Shown: in pieces, positions 15,213 to 24,811 of the stretch
Numbering within the stretch: position 1 is the first letter of the stretch
Layout: every line of letters begins with the position of its first letter
Assembly (NCBI GenBank): GCA_905233555.1
Contig: CAJODF010000035.1
Span: forward strand, 1 to 33,905
DNA: 33,905 nucleotides
DNA from: an uncultured Prevotella sp.
GTDB taxonomy: Bacteria; Bacteroidota; Bacteroidia; Bacteroidales; Bacteroidaceae
Direction of reading: 5' to 3'
Made by a program: the position numbers and the translations under genes
The notes under the pieces: generated by a model
What the model was told of the DNA's origin: nothing
Seen by the model: the letters and a program-made list of their open reading frames with translations, nothing else
The model's database searches: none

Positions 15213-17564
15213 ATGACAATAAAACAATTCCATGCTGTTATGGTAGGATTACTACTCCTGACAGCCACCCCCACAGCAGCCACGAAAGTTATCGGGCTCA
15301 AAGTGATTGACAAGGATTACCTCATGGTACATTTCCGTGATGGTGAAGTACATTACAGAGACAACGGCACCGGAACGAGTGCCTACCTCGGCCATTCCTT
15401 TGCCGAGGGCGACGATACATTGCTTGTATTTGGTGAACGTCTGAAGGTTAGCGAAGCCCAGAAGACCGGTCTGTGGAAGATCAGCTCTACAGACGACAAG
15501 TCCTTTACTGCTGCCCAGCCTATGAACGTCTGGCGGAAGTCGAAGCCAATGAATACCGACAACACCCTAAAGAGCGAACTCGACCACTGGCTCTTCCTCC
15601 AGTTGCCGCAATCGATGAAACAGGGTCGCACCTACACCGTCACCATCCCCAAGGGCATTGGCGCCGACAAGGAGACTGTCACCATCTGCTTTGATATCTG
15701 GAATGCGCAGTCGGAGGCTGTCCATGTCAACATAATGGGTTATTCACCATCAGAAGCCCTTCATGCCGCAGACCTCTACCAGTGGCTGGGCGATGGTGGA
15801 CAGCGCGACTACAAGGCTTGGGAGGGCAGGAAAGTCTGGCTCTATCAGGTTAACACGAAGAAAAAACAGAGCGTTGGAACGGTGAAGTTCTGGAAGCAGG
15901 CGGCTGAAGCCGACAAGGAAGCAGGCGGTAAAAACCTGGTGGGTACTGATGTATGGAATATCGATTTCAAGGGAGCGACACCCGGCTGCTACCGTCTGGT
16001 GGTTGAAGATGTAGGCTGCAGCATGGATTTTGAAATAGGCAACGAGGTCTATTATGAACCCTTCCGCTATTCCGTCAGGGGCTACTACTATATGCGTCTG
16101 GGCGAGCCTATCGATCCGACACACGTATGGCCCGTTCCCCGTCAACCGCAATTCATTCCAGAGACTGATCCTAAGGGATTCACCGTTTATAAGACTGACT
16201 TCCATCCTTGGAGCCCGGGATGGCGCGAACTGCGCACCGATGTCTGGGACGAGCCCCACTTTAAACCCCTGAAGGCTTCTATCTTCTGGCAGCACCGTCT
16301 GCCGGGCAACCCTGTGAACACAGAAGTCAAGGGTGGTCACTCTGATGCCTTCGACTGGGACCGTCATTTGGCTCATGTCAGCAATATCTACGATATGCTC
16401 CTGCCCTATATCCTGACTAACGGTCGTCTTGCGGAAGATGCCTTAGGCATCCGTGAGAGCGGTAACGGCATTCCCGACCTTATCGACGAGGCCCGCAACG
16501 AAGTAGATTTCTTCCTGAGCATCCGCGACGGTGAAGCCTATTCGCAGGGTGTGACCAATCCCTGTAACGACTGGAGTGTGATGTTCCAGGCCGGCTGTAC
16601 CACAATGGCTGCCTGGGCCAATGCCGCCAACTGCGCCGTATTGGGTGAGGCTTTCCGTTTGCAGAAGAACGATACGCTGAGACAATACTATACCGATGAG
16701 GCTATCAAAGCCTTCCGCTTTGCCTCCAAGCAAGAAAACCAGCAACTTGACGACCTGCAGGACATCGGCAGCATGTCGATGCGAGGCCGTGACTTCCGTC
16801 AGTTGGCTGCCGCCTTCCTCTACAACCTCACAGGCGACGAGCAGTGGGAGAAGATTATGGCCGAAGAAAGTATGATCAAGAACGGAGAGTCGTTGCTCTT
16901 CAACAAAGGTCGTCAGGGTTTCTTCGGCATCGGCATAACCAATCAGTATAGGGAGAGCGATATCCCCTTCTGTCAACTCTGGGCCGCTGCAGCCTATCTG
17001 ACCTGTCCCTATCCGCGTCATTTCACCGACCTCTATCAGAATCTGAAGGCCAGTATCAACGCACAGGCTGAGGCGTATAATATCAGTCATGCAGCCCAGC
17101 GACCTTCGCGCCGTGCCGCCAACGACAGCCGTTGGCAGGTATCGCAGAACCTGCAACTGGTCATGCTGGCCCACTATATCGCTGATAAGACCCGCAAGAA
17201 GCAGTTGGAACAGGTGATGTACACTGAAGCCGGATGGGCCTTGGGACGTAACCCAGGAAACATCGTGGAGATGACAGGTCTGGGTGAGCGCCATATCACA
17301 GATGTCTATTCCACAGGCCGTAACGACGGCGAACCCGGTACGCACCCAGGACAGACACCCTTCAATGGCACCGAGACCTGGTCGCCAGGTAATGGCGGTG
17401 ATGCCCGGATCCTACTCGACCGCTGCTATCCCGCTTGGAGTGGCTGGCCTCGTCAGGAGTCGTACTTCAACCAGCGGTATATGTGGGTGAATGGTGAGTT
17501 CACTCCCCGTGAGACCATGCGTGGCAAGATGGCTCTGCTCGGTTATCTCTATGCTATCCGGTAG
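15213..17564 (+). CDS. Glycoside hydrolase family 9 with N-terminal Ig-like (CelD_N-type) domain
   Basis: A secreted enzyme (783 aa, signal MTIKQFHAVMVGLLLLTA) that should cleave beta-1,4-glucans or related oligosaccharides. After an extra N-terminal region, the Ig-like domain is marked by VNIMGYSPSEALHAADLY. The (alpha/alpha)6 barrel starts with GGHSDAFDWDRH, whose Asp 378 and Asp 381 are the likely base pair. GWALGRNPGN near the C terminus is the GH9 LGxNP signature. The usual NExxxxxNA catalytic-Glu motif is not seen; Glu 762 in VNGEFTPRE or Glu 749 in RQESYF is the candidate acid. It lies 24 nt upstream of a GH3 gene in the same direction. Confidence 0.82.
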   Translation: MTIKQFHAVMVGLLLLTATPTAATKVIGLKVIDKDYLMVHFRDGEVHYRDNGTGTSAYLGHSFAEGDDTLLVFGERLKVSEAQKTGLWKISSTDDKSFTAAQPMNVWRKSKPMNTDNTLKSELDHWLFLQLPQSMKQGRTYTVTIPKGIGADKETVTICFDIWNAQSEAVHVNIMGYSPSEALHAADLYQWLGDGGQRDYKAWEGRKVWLYQVNTKKKQSVGTVKFWKQAAEADKEAGGKNLVGTDVWNIDFKGATPGCYRLVVEDVGCSMDFEIGNEVYYEPFRYSVRGYYYMRLGEPIDPTHVWPVPRQPQFIPETDPKGFTVYKTDFHPWSPGWRELRTDVWDEPHFKPLKASIFWQHRLPGNPVNTEVKGGHSDAFDWDRHLAHVSNIYDMLLPYILTNGRLAEDALGIRESGNGIPDLIDEARNEVDFFLSIRDGEAYSQGVTNPCNDWSVMFQAGCTTMAAWANAANCAVLGEAFRLQKNDTLRQYYTDEAIKAFRFASKQENQQLDDLQDIGSMSMRGRDFRQLAAAFLYNLTGDEQWEKIMAEESMIKNGESLLFNKGRQGFFGIGITNQYRESDIPFCQLWAAAAYLTCPYPRHFTDLYQNLKASINAQAEAYNISHAAQRPSRRAANDSRWQVSQNLQLVMLAHYIADKTRKKQLEQVMYTEAGWALGRNPGNIVEMTGLGERHITDVYSTGRNDGEPGTHPGQTPFNGTETWSPGNGGDARILLDRCYPAWSGWPRQESYFNQRYMWVNGEFTPRETMRGKMALLGYLYAIR

Positions 17565-17588
17565 AAACAATATTAACATTAACGCTAT

Positions 17589-20060
17589 ATGAAGAAAACA
17601 ATTATTATGATTGCATTGACCTGTGCCGTTGTCGTTGCACAGGCTCAGCAACAACCCGCCATCCCCCGCGATGCGGCTTTGGAAGCAAAGATTGAAAAGA
17701 CCCTCTCCAAGATGACCCTCGACGAGAAGATTGGTCAGATGCTTGAACTGAACCTCGACATCATCGGAAAGATGACGGTTGAGAATGCCAAGGTGGATCG
17801 TGAGAAGGTTCGTTCCGTACTCCAACAGTACGGCAGGTCTGCCCAGGAGATTGATAACACCCTGAAGAAAACTGACCAACAGATTATCGACCAGTTGGGC
17901 GGATTCCCCGTTGACATCTATCAGGGCGACACCAAACGCGTGTGGAAACTCAACGAGACGATGCTCGACACACTCATTTCCAAGTGGAAGGTGGGTTCTA
18001 TCCTCAATGCCCCAGGTACCCGTGCCCCCAAGGTGGATGAGTGGCAGAAATGGATCCATGTGATTCAGGAAAAGTCGATGAAGTATCTCGGCATCCCTGA
18101 TATCTATGGTCTCGACCACAACCACGGCGTCACCTATACACAAGGCGGTACGCTATTCCCACAACCCATCAATATCGGAGCCACCTTTAATACCGAACTG
18201 GCTCGCATTGGTGCTGAAATTACTGCCTATGAGAGTCGGGCTGCCAACTGTCCCTGGGTTTATAACCCTGTGGTCGATCTCAGTCGCGACCCCCGTTGGC
18301 CTCGTGTCTGGGAAAGTTTCGGTGAAGATGCCATTGTCAACTCCAAGATGGTCGTGGCAGAAATCAAAGGCTATCAAGGCGACGACCCCAACCACATCGA
18401 CCAGTATCATGTAGGTACCAGTACCAAGCACTATTTCGCCTACGGTGCCCCCTGGACGGGTAAGGACCGTACACCTGCCTACCTTTCGCCGCTGATGCTC
18501 CGTGAGAAATATTTCGAGCCCTTCAAGGCCGCAGCCCTCGCAGGTACACTGACTATGATGGTCAACTCTGGTTCCATCAACGGTGTACCCGTTCACGCCA
18601 GTTATGAATATCTGACCAAATGGCTGAAGGAAGACCTGCAATGGGACGGTTTCCTCGTCACCGACTGGGCCGACATCAACAACCTCTTCTCACGCGAAAA
18701 AGTTGCGAAAGATAAGAAAGATGCCATCCGTATCGCCATCAATGCCGGTATCGACATGTCGATGGATCCCTACAGCGTAGAGTTCTGTATCTTGCTGAAA
18801 GAACTGGTAAACGAGGGTAAGGTGAAGATGTCGCGTATCGATGATGCTGTACGCCGTATCCTCCGTGCAAAATACCGTCTGGGGCTCTTTGAACAACCAA
18901 ACACAGGTGGCAAGGGCTTCGAAAAATTCGGCTCCGACGAGTTTGCTGCCGCCTCTCTCCAAGCCGCAGAAGAGTCGGAAGTGTTGCTGAAAAACGATGG
19001 TATCTTGCCGCTTGCCAAAGGAAAGAAAATTCTGCTTACTGGCCCTAACGCCAACCAGATGCGCTGTCTGCACGGTGGATGGAGTTACACTTGGCAGGGA
19101 TCGAAGGCAGAAGACCTCTCCGAGAAATACAATACCATCTATGAGGCCCTCTGCAATAAGTATGGTAAGGACAATATCATCCTCGAACAAGGTGTGACCT
19201 ATAATGAGAATGGTGCCTACTACGACGAGAATGCCCCAGAGATTGACAAGGCCATTGCAGCCGCTGCACAGGCAGACGTCATCATTGCCTGCATAGGTGA
19301 GAACTCCTATACCGAGACCCCAGGCAACCTTACCGACCTTTGGCTCTCCAACAACCAGCGCGACCTCGTGAAGGCATTGGCCAAGACGGGTAAGCCGATT
19401 ATCTTGGTACTGAACGAAGGCCGTCCGCGCCTCATCGCCGACATCGAACCGTTGGCAAAAGCGGTGGTGGATATCCTCATCCCAGGCAACTACGGCGGTG
19501 ATGCTCTTGCTAATCTGTTGGCTGGCGATGCCAACTTCTCCGCCAAGATGCCCTACACCTATCCCCGTGAAATCAATTCCCTCAATACCTATGATTATAA
19601 GGTCAGCGAGGAGGTGGGTACGATGGCTGGCGCCTACAACTACGATGCGAAGGTATCGTTGCAGTGGCCCTTCGGCTACGGCATCAGTTATACTACTTAC
19701 GAGTATTCCAACCTGAAGGTCGATAAAGCCTTATTTACGGCAGATGACATCCTCACTGTCACCGTTGATGTGAAGAATACGGGCTCTCGTGCCGGCAAGG
19801 AAGCCGTGCTCCTTTACAGTAGCGACCTTATCGCCAGCATCGTTCCAGACAACAAGCGTCTGCGCGACTTCACAAAGATTGCGCTGCAGCCTGGTGAAAC
19901 CAAGACCGTCACCTTCCGTCTGCCCGCCAAGAGTCTCGCCTTCGTAGGTGCCGATGGCCGTTGGACACTCGAAGAGGGTGACTTCATCCTGAAGATCGGT
20001 AATCAGACGGTGCCCACCGCCTGCTCACAGACCAAAATCTGGGACACACCGAATATTTGA
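17589..20060 (+). CDS. Glycoside hydrolase family 3 beta-glucosidase (ExoI-like)
   Basis: An exo-acting enzyme (823 aa) that removes terminal beta-glucose, probably finishing oligosaccharides from the preceding GH9. A signal peptide ([20 protein letters not shown]) leads into the TIM barrel: [31 protein letters not shown], and the nucleophile Asp 359 in [10 protein letters not shown]. The second domain holds the acid/base Glu, most likely Glu 576 in [10 protein letters not shown], in the position used by barley exoglucanase ExoI. A C-terminal fibronectin-type III-like domain follows from about residue 700. The gene starts 24 nt after GH9, with no terminator between, so it is an operon. Confidence 0.92.
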   Translation: MKKTIIMIALTCAVVVAQAQQQPAIPRDAALEAKIEKTLSKMTLDEKIGQMLELNLDIIGKMTVENAKVDREKVRSVLQQYGRSAQEIDNTLKKTDQQIIDQLGGFPVDIYQGDTKRVWKLNETMLDTLISKWKVGSILNAPGTRAPKVDEWQKWIHVIQEKSMKYLGIPDIYGLDHNHGVTYTQGGTLFPQPINIGATFNTELARIGAEITAYESRAANCPWVYNPVVDLSRDPRWPRVWESFGEDAIVNSKMVVAEIKGYQGDDPNHIDQYHVGTSTKHYFAYGAPWTGKDRTPAYLSPLMLREKYFEPFKAAALAGTLTMMVNSGSINGVPVHASYEYLTKWLKEDLQWDGFLVTDWADINNLFSREKVAKDKKDAIRIAINAGIDMSMDPYSVEFCILLKELVNEGKVKMSRIDDAVRRILRAKYRLGLFEQPNTGGKGFEKFGSDEFAAASLQAAEESEVLLKNDGILPLAKGKKILLTGPNANQMRCLHGGWSYTWQGSKAEDLSEKYNTIYEALCNKYGKDNIILEQGVTYNENGAYYDENAPEIDKAIAAAAQADVIIACIGENSYTETPGNLTDLWLSNNQRDLVKALAKTGKPIILVLNEGRPRLIADIEPLAKAVVDILIPGNYGGDALANLLAGDANFSAKMPYTYPREINSLNTYDYKVSEEVGTMAGAYNYDAKVSLQWPFGYGISYTTYEYSNLKVDKALFTADDILTVTVDVKNTGSRAGKEAVLLYSSDLIASIVPDNKRLRDFTKIALQPGETKTVTFRLPAKSLAFVGADGRWTLEEGDFILKIGNQTVPTACSQTKIWDTPNI

Positions 20061-20076
20061 ACAGCTAAACGTTATC

Positions 20077-20901
20077 CTACGGTAACAGACTGTGGCCTAG
20101 GTCGTGCTGTTTGCAGGCGTCGATGATTTGGTTGATGACCTCGTCCATCTTGGGGACGGGGGCGACGTAATAGGTGGGGTAGTCGGGACTGAGCACCACT
20201 AAATTCATGGCCTTGACGCGAATGCCGTAGTTCTTCTCTAACATATAGCGGTAGAGGTTCTGCTGCATACAATAATGATAATAAGGTGTATCAGGCAGAC
20301 TGATGCCGTTGAAGCCGCGCTTACCACCAAAACCTTCGACGATGGGGGCACCCTGTGTGTTCACTACTTTGCCACTACGCTTCCAGTCGTAGATAGTAAA
20401 CTCACCGTCGCCCTCCTTACATATCATGTCGATGGTACCCGCGATATTCATTTCCGTGTCGAAAACGGGCCACTCCTGACGGTAGGGAGCAATATGGTAG
20501 TCCTCGATGAAACGAAGAAAATGCTGCTTTTCCCGTTCTACGTTGATATGCTCGACGGTTCCTGCATACTCAAAGATGCAGTCGGTCTCAAAAGTGCCAT
20601 CGCGGAAGAAGTTCTCCGTCTGTTCGTGTACAAACGTACCTACCTCGCAGGCCATCTTGCCGTTCCTATCCCATTTCGTCAGTGTCTCTTCTATGGGGAT
20701 GCCATAGCGCTCCCACTGCCGGCGGGCCACAGCCTCAGCATCAAAGCGTTCAAAGAAATAGGCTATCAGCGCACTGACGGACAGGAGCCGCTGTTGTCCT
20801 TTATATGTATAGATGTGTCCCTCTGGCTCAAAGTCGATGTACTGGTCCTGTTCATACAAGCCGGCATCGGTGAAGGACTGCATTTTTTCTTTTATCGTCA
20901 T
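20077..20901 (-). CDS. PD-(D/E)XK superfamily nuclease (RecB/Cas4-like), stand-alone
   Basis: A 274-aa protein with the RecB-type nuclease core. It shows GTFVHEQTE (His about 92), AGTIDMI (Asp 158), TIYDWKRS (Asp 172, Lys 174) and, after a gap, QQNLYRYML carrying the QxxY motif (Gln 214, Tyr 217). Such proteins degrade or trim DNA ends. Here no helicase or Cas gene is next to it, so the partner is unknown. The N terminus (EPEGHIYTYKGQQRLLSVSA) resembles phage-exonuclease-like relatives. It is convergent with the GH3 gene (16-nt gap) and divergent from the aldo/keto reductase. Confidence 0.75.
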   Translation of the reverse strand: MTIKEKMQSFTDAGLYEQDQYIDFEPEGHIYTYKGQQRLLSVSALIAYFFERFDAEAVARRQWERYGIPIEETLTKWDRNGKMACEVGTFVHEQTENFFRDGTFETDCIFEYAGTVEHINVEREKQHFLRFIEDYHIAPYRQEWPVFDTEMNIAGTIDMICKEGDGEFTIYDWKRSGKVVNTQGAPIVEGFGGKRGFNGISLPDTPYYHYCMQQNLYRYMLEKNYGIRVKAMNLVVLSPDYPTYYVAPVPKMDEVINQIIDACKQHDLGHSLLP

Positions 20902-20918
20902 TTTTTTAAATTTTTGCG

Positions 20919-20926
20919 CAAAGGTA
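20919..20926 (-). promoter_or_regulatory. -7 element TACCTTTG for the nuclease gene
   Basis: On the minus strand it matches TAnnTTTG 17 nt before ATG 20901. The -33 region is only AT-rich. It is divergent from the element at 20970-20977 on the other strand. Confidence 0.5.
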
Positions 20927-20969
20927 CACTTTTTTTCTTAATTATTAATCTATAATTCTTATTTTTTCG

Positions 20970-20977
20970 TATCTTTG
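20970..20977 (+). promoter_or_regulatory. -7 element TATCTTTG for the aldo/keto reductase gene
   Basis: It matches TAnnTTTG and lies 26 nt before ATG 21004. No TTTG box was found at the standard spacing. The intergenic region 20902-21003 thus holds two divergent promoters and no gene. Confidence 0.55.
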
Positions 20978-21003
20978 CAACCAGAATACTAAGAACTAAC
21001 TGT

Positions 21004-21975
21004 ATGAAGGAACATTATCTTGCGGATAAAGACCGCTATTCGAATGGAATGGAATATGAGCGCTGCGGGCGTTCAGGTATATTATTGCCTAAGGTGAGCC
21101 TCGGTTTCTGGCATAACTTCGGAAGCGTGGATCCCTACGAACGGAGTCGGGAGATTACCCACTTTGCCTTCGACCATGGCATCACCCATTTCGATTTGGC
21201 CAACAACTACGGTCCAGTCTATGGCTCTGCTGAGGAAACGATGGGACGGTTGATTGACGAGGACTTCCGCCCCTATCGCGATGAACTCTTCATCTCGACG
21301 AAGGCAGGCTATGACATGTGGTCTGGCCCTTATGGCGACTGGGGAAGCCGAAAGTATCTGATGGCTTCACTCGACCAGAGCCTGAGACGGATGAAGATTG
21401 ATTATGTGGATCTCTTCTATAGTCATCGCTACGATCCAAATACCCCGTTGGAAGAGACACTGCAGGCACTAGTGGATATTGTCCGTCAGGGCAAGGCTCT
21501 CTATGTAGGCATCTCCAACTGGCCCCTTGAACCGCTACGATTCGGCTACGACTATCTGAAGGCGCATGATGTACCCCTGCTAATCTATCAGGGACGACTC
21601 AACATGCTCGACCGCCATCCGCAGGACGAGGGTATCCTTGACTTCTGCGCTGAGAAGGGGGTGGGATTCATTGCCTTCTCTCCCCTGGCACAAGGTCTGC
21701 TGACCGACCGCTACCTAAACGGCATCCCTGCAGACAGTAGGATGGCAAAGGAAAAGTTCCTGAGAAAAGAGATGCTGACACCGCAACTCTTAGAGAAACT
21801 GAAGTACTACAATGAGGTGGCAGACAGCCGCGGTGAGACGTTGGCAGAGATGGCGCTCGCCTGGATTCTCCACCAGAAGGGTGTCACCTCCGTACTCGTA
21901 GGTGCCAGCAGCACAGCTCAATTGGAGAAAAATCTCAAATGCACCAGTGCAGCTCCGTTTGACGAAGAACTATAG
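21004..21975 (+). CDS. Aldo/keto reductase, YghZ/Gpr-like
   Basis: A cytoplasmic NADPH-dependent oxidoreductase (323 aa). The catalytic tetrad is visible: Asp 64 and Tyr 69 in FDLANNYG, Lys 100 in STKAGY, and His 141 in FYSHRYD. The opening GRSGILLPKVSLGFWHNFG and the DMWSGPYGDWGSRKYL segment are typical of the YghZ (L-glyceraldehyde 3-phosphate reductase) branch. Substrates are likely small aldehydes such as glyceraldehyde 3-phosphate or methylglyoxal. It is slightly shorter than E. coli YghZ at the C terminus. It is convergent with the DUF3108 gene, with a 3-nt gap. Confidence 0.88.
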   Translation: MKEHYLADKDRYSNGMEYERCGRSGILLPKVSLGFWHNFGSVDPYERSREITHFAFDHGITHFDLANNYGPVYGSAEETMGRLIDEDFRPYRDELFISTKAGYDMWSGPYGDWGSRKYLMASLDQSLRRMKIDYVDLFYSHRYDPNTPLEETLQALVDIVRQGKALYVGISNWPLEPLRFGYDYLKAHDVPLLIYQGRLNMLDRHPQDEGILDFCAEKGVGFIAFSPLAQGLLTDRYLNGIPADSRMAKEKFLRKEMLTPQLLEKLKYYNEVADSRGETLAEMALAWILHQKGVTSVLVGASSTAQLEKNLKCTSAAPFDEEL

Positions 21976-21978
21976 AGA

Positions 21979-22827
21979 TTACTTGATCTTCGAAGTCATC
22001 GGACTACGAACACCTGAATATCCCCTGAGGAAAGCCTTGGCGGAGCCGAAACTAAGGAACATATCCAGACGCACAGGAATATGGTTCTGGTCGTCGGTGA
22101 TATAGAAACGGATCAACTCATGGCTCTTGCCATCCTCACGCTCATAGAATGAGAATACCAGACAACGGAACTTTTCCTTTGTACCGTTCATCTTGAAATT
22201 CTCCTTACCCCGATACTCGAGCCAGGAGTTTGTCAGGTGGCGCGCATCGCTGATGGGCATGGTGATGGTCTGGTGCTTCTTTAACTTCGAAGCATCGAAA
22301 TTACGGGCACGGAGGAAGATGGACATCATGTCGTAGATACAATTGCGATAGGTACTCGTCTTCCAGTGTTGCTCACCGTCGGCATCGATACGATGCTTCT
22401 TCAACTGGCAATTGCCATTAGGATAAGAGTACCATATCTCATCGACGTAGTAGCGATCGCCTTCACGGGCTCCCTTACGGAAATAGAGCGGGGAGAGATC
22501 TGGATTGCAGTAGGAAAGCAACGTGTCGCGCATCATGAAATACTTATCGAGTTTGCTGTTACCCCGTGTGATAAGGTACGATTTCCAGGCATCCTTACCC
22601 TCAAACTTGGTATAATTCGTCTCCATGGAGGCGGAACCGACCTTTACCCAGATGAACTGCCAATTAAAATAGAGGTCATAGTCAAGCGACTCGCCCGACT
22701 TAAACGCTGTATTGTTTATGCCGCACTGGGCAGAGGCAGATAAAGGTAAAAAGGTAAAAAGGTAAAAAGGTAAAAGACCTCTTACCATACCTATTACCAT
22801 ATCATATACTTTTACTTTCATATCCAT
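21979..22827 (-). CDS. DUF3108 domain-containing secreted protein
   Basis: A 282-aa exported protein. The mature part begins after an Ala-rich cleavage region (LPLSASAQ) and shows the DUF3108 pattern: FKSGESLDYDLYFNW, VKVGSASMETN, and a C-terminal ITDDQNHIPVRLDM. The family function is not established; it is a beta-rich envelope protein in Bacteroidetes. The signal-peptide coding DNA contains an 8-bp tandem repeat (22747-22770), so the length of this segment could change by slippage. It is the last gene of the 26301-21979 operon, 34 nt after the Ig-like lipoprotein. Confidence 0.8.
   Translation of the reverse strand: MDMKVKVYDMVIGMVRGLLPFYLFTFLPLSASAQCGINNTAFKSGESLDYDLYFNWQFIWVKVGSASMETNYTKFEGKDAWKSYLITRGNSKLDKYFMMRDTLLSYCNPDLSPLYFRKGAREGDRYYVDEIWYSYPNGNCQLKKHRIDADGEQHWKTSTYRNCIYDMMSIFLRARNFDASKLKKHQTITMPISDARHLTNSWLEYRGKENFKMNGTKEKFRCLVFSFYEREDGKSHELIRFYITDDQNHIPVRLDMFLSFGSAKAFLRGYSGVRSPMTSKIK
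22741..22779. repeat. Tandem octamer TAAAAAGG (3 full copies plus partial flanks)
   Basis: Perfect copies lie at 22747-22754, 22755-22762 and 22763-22770, with partial copies on either side. The repeat encodes the hydrophobic core of the DUF3108 signal peptide (LPFYLFTFLPL). Degenerate copies of the same A-rich motif also fill the short gap 22828-22861 upstream. Because 8 is not a multiple of 3, gain or loss of one unit would break the frame. Confidence 0.8.
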
Positions 22828-22861
22828 TTTTTTACTTTCTTACCTTTTTACTTTTTAACTT

Positions 22862-24811
22862 TTATAGTCTGATTCCTTTTGTCTTGAGATACTCGATACC
22901 CAACTGCTTGGCGCGTTCGGCATTGCGGTTCTTGAGTTGCTTGGCCTTTTCGGGCTTCTGCTTCGTGATGGCCTGGGGCTTCTGTTTGAAACGAGGCGTA
23001 GAGGTCAAGTTCCATGATTCTGTGACATCCCACTTCTCCTTACATTCTATTTCCTTAGGATAATAATACACGGACTCCGCCTGGCGGTCGGCATCATAGT
23101 CGCCCGTATCCCATTTCCCGTTGCCGTTGGCATCGATATAGGCACGGAAATAGTATTTGCCCGGAGCAACATAGTTGAACCGCGCCTTGCCGCCGTTAAC
23201 ACGAGTTTCCCTGATTATCGCATCTGAGTTGCCTAGCATTTGCACAACGATAGTAGTGTCTATCACATCCACACCACTAATACTAAACACCAGCGAACTA
23301 TACTCCTCCGTAGATTTAACCTTGATTCCTTGTTTAAAGGGTTTTGACACCAACCCATATATGGACACGAAGGCTGCAGAGTCAATCTCAAGACTGTATT
23401 CCAGTCCAGGCTTCCAATCTGCCAGAATCTCGTACTGACGGATGTTATTCTCCACAGGACGGAACTCACATTCAGACTTATACCAGAGGGAATCTATCTG
23501 TGAGTAGAGATGGACGGCAGAGGTGTCACAATGCATTAAGGGAACGGGCATCTCAACAAGGATCTTCTTATCGGGGTCCATCTGGGAAGGCACATTATAT
23601 TTCGGTTCCAGAAACTTCACCGGATAGATGGAGTCGTACTTCTCTCCACGTTTCTTTTTCTTTTCCTGTTCCTTCTGCCATTTTTCTACTTCCTTGGCCT
23701 GCTCTTTCATGCGCTTCTCATATGGTACCTTTGCCAGCGCCTCAAGTGCCGAATCTGTATGCAGCACCAGATTACCCAGCGTGTCTGTCATCTGATAGGT
23801 AATATCCATCTGCAGAGTATCCGTGTTGACGAGCATAGTATCACGCAGCCAATAATGGATAGTGTCGCGTCGCTCGTTCGCCTCAATGACAAAGGCACTG
23901 TCGGCATTAAAGTTCAGTCCTTTGATCTCTGGCAATAGTGAGTCGCCGTATGTGAAGTATAACGAGAACTTGTTTGGCTCTGCCCGCTCCATTTTCAGCA
24001 GCAAACGGTCTGTCTGCAGATGCGTAAAGGCAAGCAGTGTGATATCGTCGGGCAGGAAATGGGTATAAGGAACCTTCAGTAAAGCGTCGATATGAAGCGA
24101 ATCGCGCCAGACGGTATCTGTACGGGTGTCTGGCTTCGATGAAGGCTCAAAGGTATCATGGCTGAAGGCTATCATCTCACTCTTCTGGGTAAAACGGAAG
24201 TCACCGTCGTTTTCCTGCAAGGCATAGACCCGGTATGTACCAGGGGCAACACCCTTCACTACGAAATGTCCACTGCCGTCAGTACGGGAGACACGCATCA
24301 GCGGCTTGGTCTTGAAGGCGGAGTCGGCCAAATCGTCATAGAGTCCGACAGAAATTCCCTTCACAGGTTCCAGATTACTGGCGTCGAGCACATAGCCCGA
24401 CACCTCGAAGGTATCGATTTGCTCACCCGTTGAAAAACTATAGGTGTAGTTACCCATCGGGTTACCTTCATTATTGTCGCTGATGGCATCGCTGAAGTCG
24501 ATGGTATAGGTGGTGTTCTCCTTGAGCGTGTCCTTCAGTTCCACCACAATCTTCTTGCCAGCCGTCTTAATATCAGGCATCTCCAACTGAGGGGGCGAGA
24601 CAATCACTTTGTTCGTTGCATCCTCCAGTTTGATGTATTCATCGAAGTAGATTGTGATTTTCTTCTGCTTGACATTCGTCGCCTGGTCTGCTGGTGATGC
24701 TCCAAGGACCTGAGGCGGGTCATCATCGTACCAACCACCATCGGGCGATCCCATCCTTGCACAGGAGATAATCACACAGGCGATGCAGAATATATAGACA
24801 AGTTTCTTCAT
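22862..24811 (-). CDS. Lipoprotein with N-terminal Big_5-type Ig-like domain (649 aa)
   Basis: The signal peptide ends in a lipobox with Cys about 17 (ACVIISC), followed by ARMGSPDGGWYDDDPPQVL, an opening shared by a conserved Bacteroidetes lipoprotein family. The first 130 residues (SPADQATNVKQKKITIYFDE to YTYSFSTG) form a bacterial Ig-like domain. A carboxypeptidase-regulatory-like beta repeat (VSGYVLDASNLEPVKGISVG, then TDGSGHFVVKGVAPGTY) follows. A highly charged Lys/Glu segment lies near residue 390 and a basic tail is at the end. The role is unknown. Its ATG overlaps the stop of the upstream GH3/JAR-type gene by 4 nt. Confidence 0.8.
   Translation of the reverse strand: MKKLVYIFCIACVIISCARMGSPDGGWYDDDPPQVLGASPADQATNVKQKKITIYFDEYIKLEDATNKVIVSPPQLEMPDIKTAGKKIVVELKDTLKENTTYTIDFSDAISDNNEGNPMGNYTYSFSTGEQIDTFEVSGYVLDASNLEPVKGISVGLYDDLADSAFKTKPLMRVSRTDGSGHFVVKGVAPGTYRVYALQENDGDFRFTQKSEMIAFSHDTFEPSSKPDTRTDTVWRDSLHIDALLKVPYTHFLPDDITLLAFTHLQTDRLLLKMERAEPNKFSLYFTYGDSLLPEIKGLNFNADSAFVIEANERRDTIHYWLRDTMLVNTDTLQMDITYQMTDTLGNLVLHTDSALEALAKVPYEKRMKEQAKEVEKWQKEQEKKKKRGEKYDSIYPVKFLEPKYNVPSQMDPDKKILVEMPVPLMHCDTSAVHLYSQIDSLWYKSECEFRPVENNIRQYEILADWKPGLEYSLEIDSAAFVSIYGLVSKPFKQGIKVKSTEEYSSLVFSISGVDVIDTTIVVQMLGNSDAIIRETRVNGGKARFNYVAPGKYYFRAYIDANGNGKWDTGDYDADRQAESVYYYPKEIECKEKWDVTESWNLTSTPRFKQKPQAITKQKPEKAKQLKNRNAERAKQLGIEYLKTKGIRL

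Noticed and set aside
16443..17345. 300-codon open frame on the minus strand
   Set aside because: It lies wholly opposite the GH9 gene, whose motifs are clear; it is a shadow of codon bias.
10685..20060. Classical Sus-type polysaccharide utilisation locus
   Set aside because: No SusC/SusD pair, hybrid two-component system or ECF sigma/anti-sigma gene is present in the window.
22741..22861. CRISPR-like array
   Set aside because: The units are 8 bp and adjacent with no spacers, so this is a simple tandem repeat.
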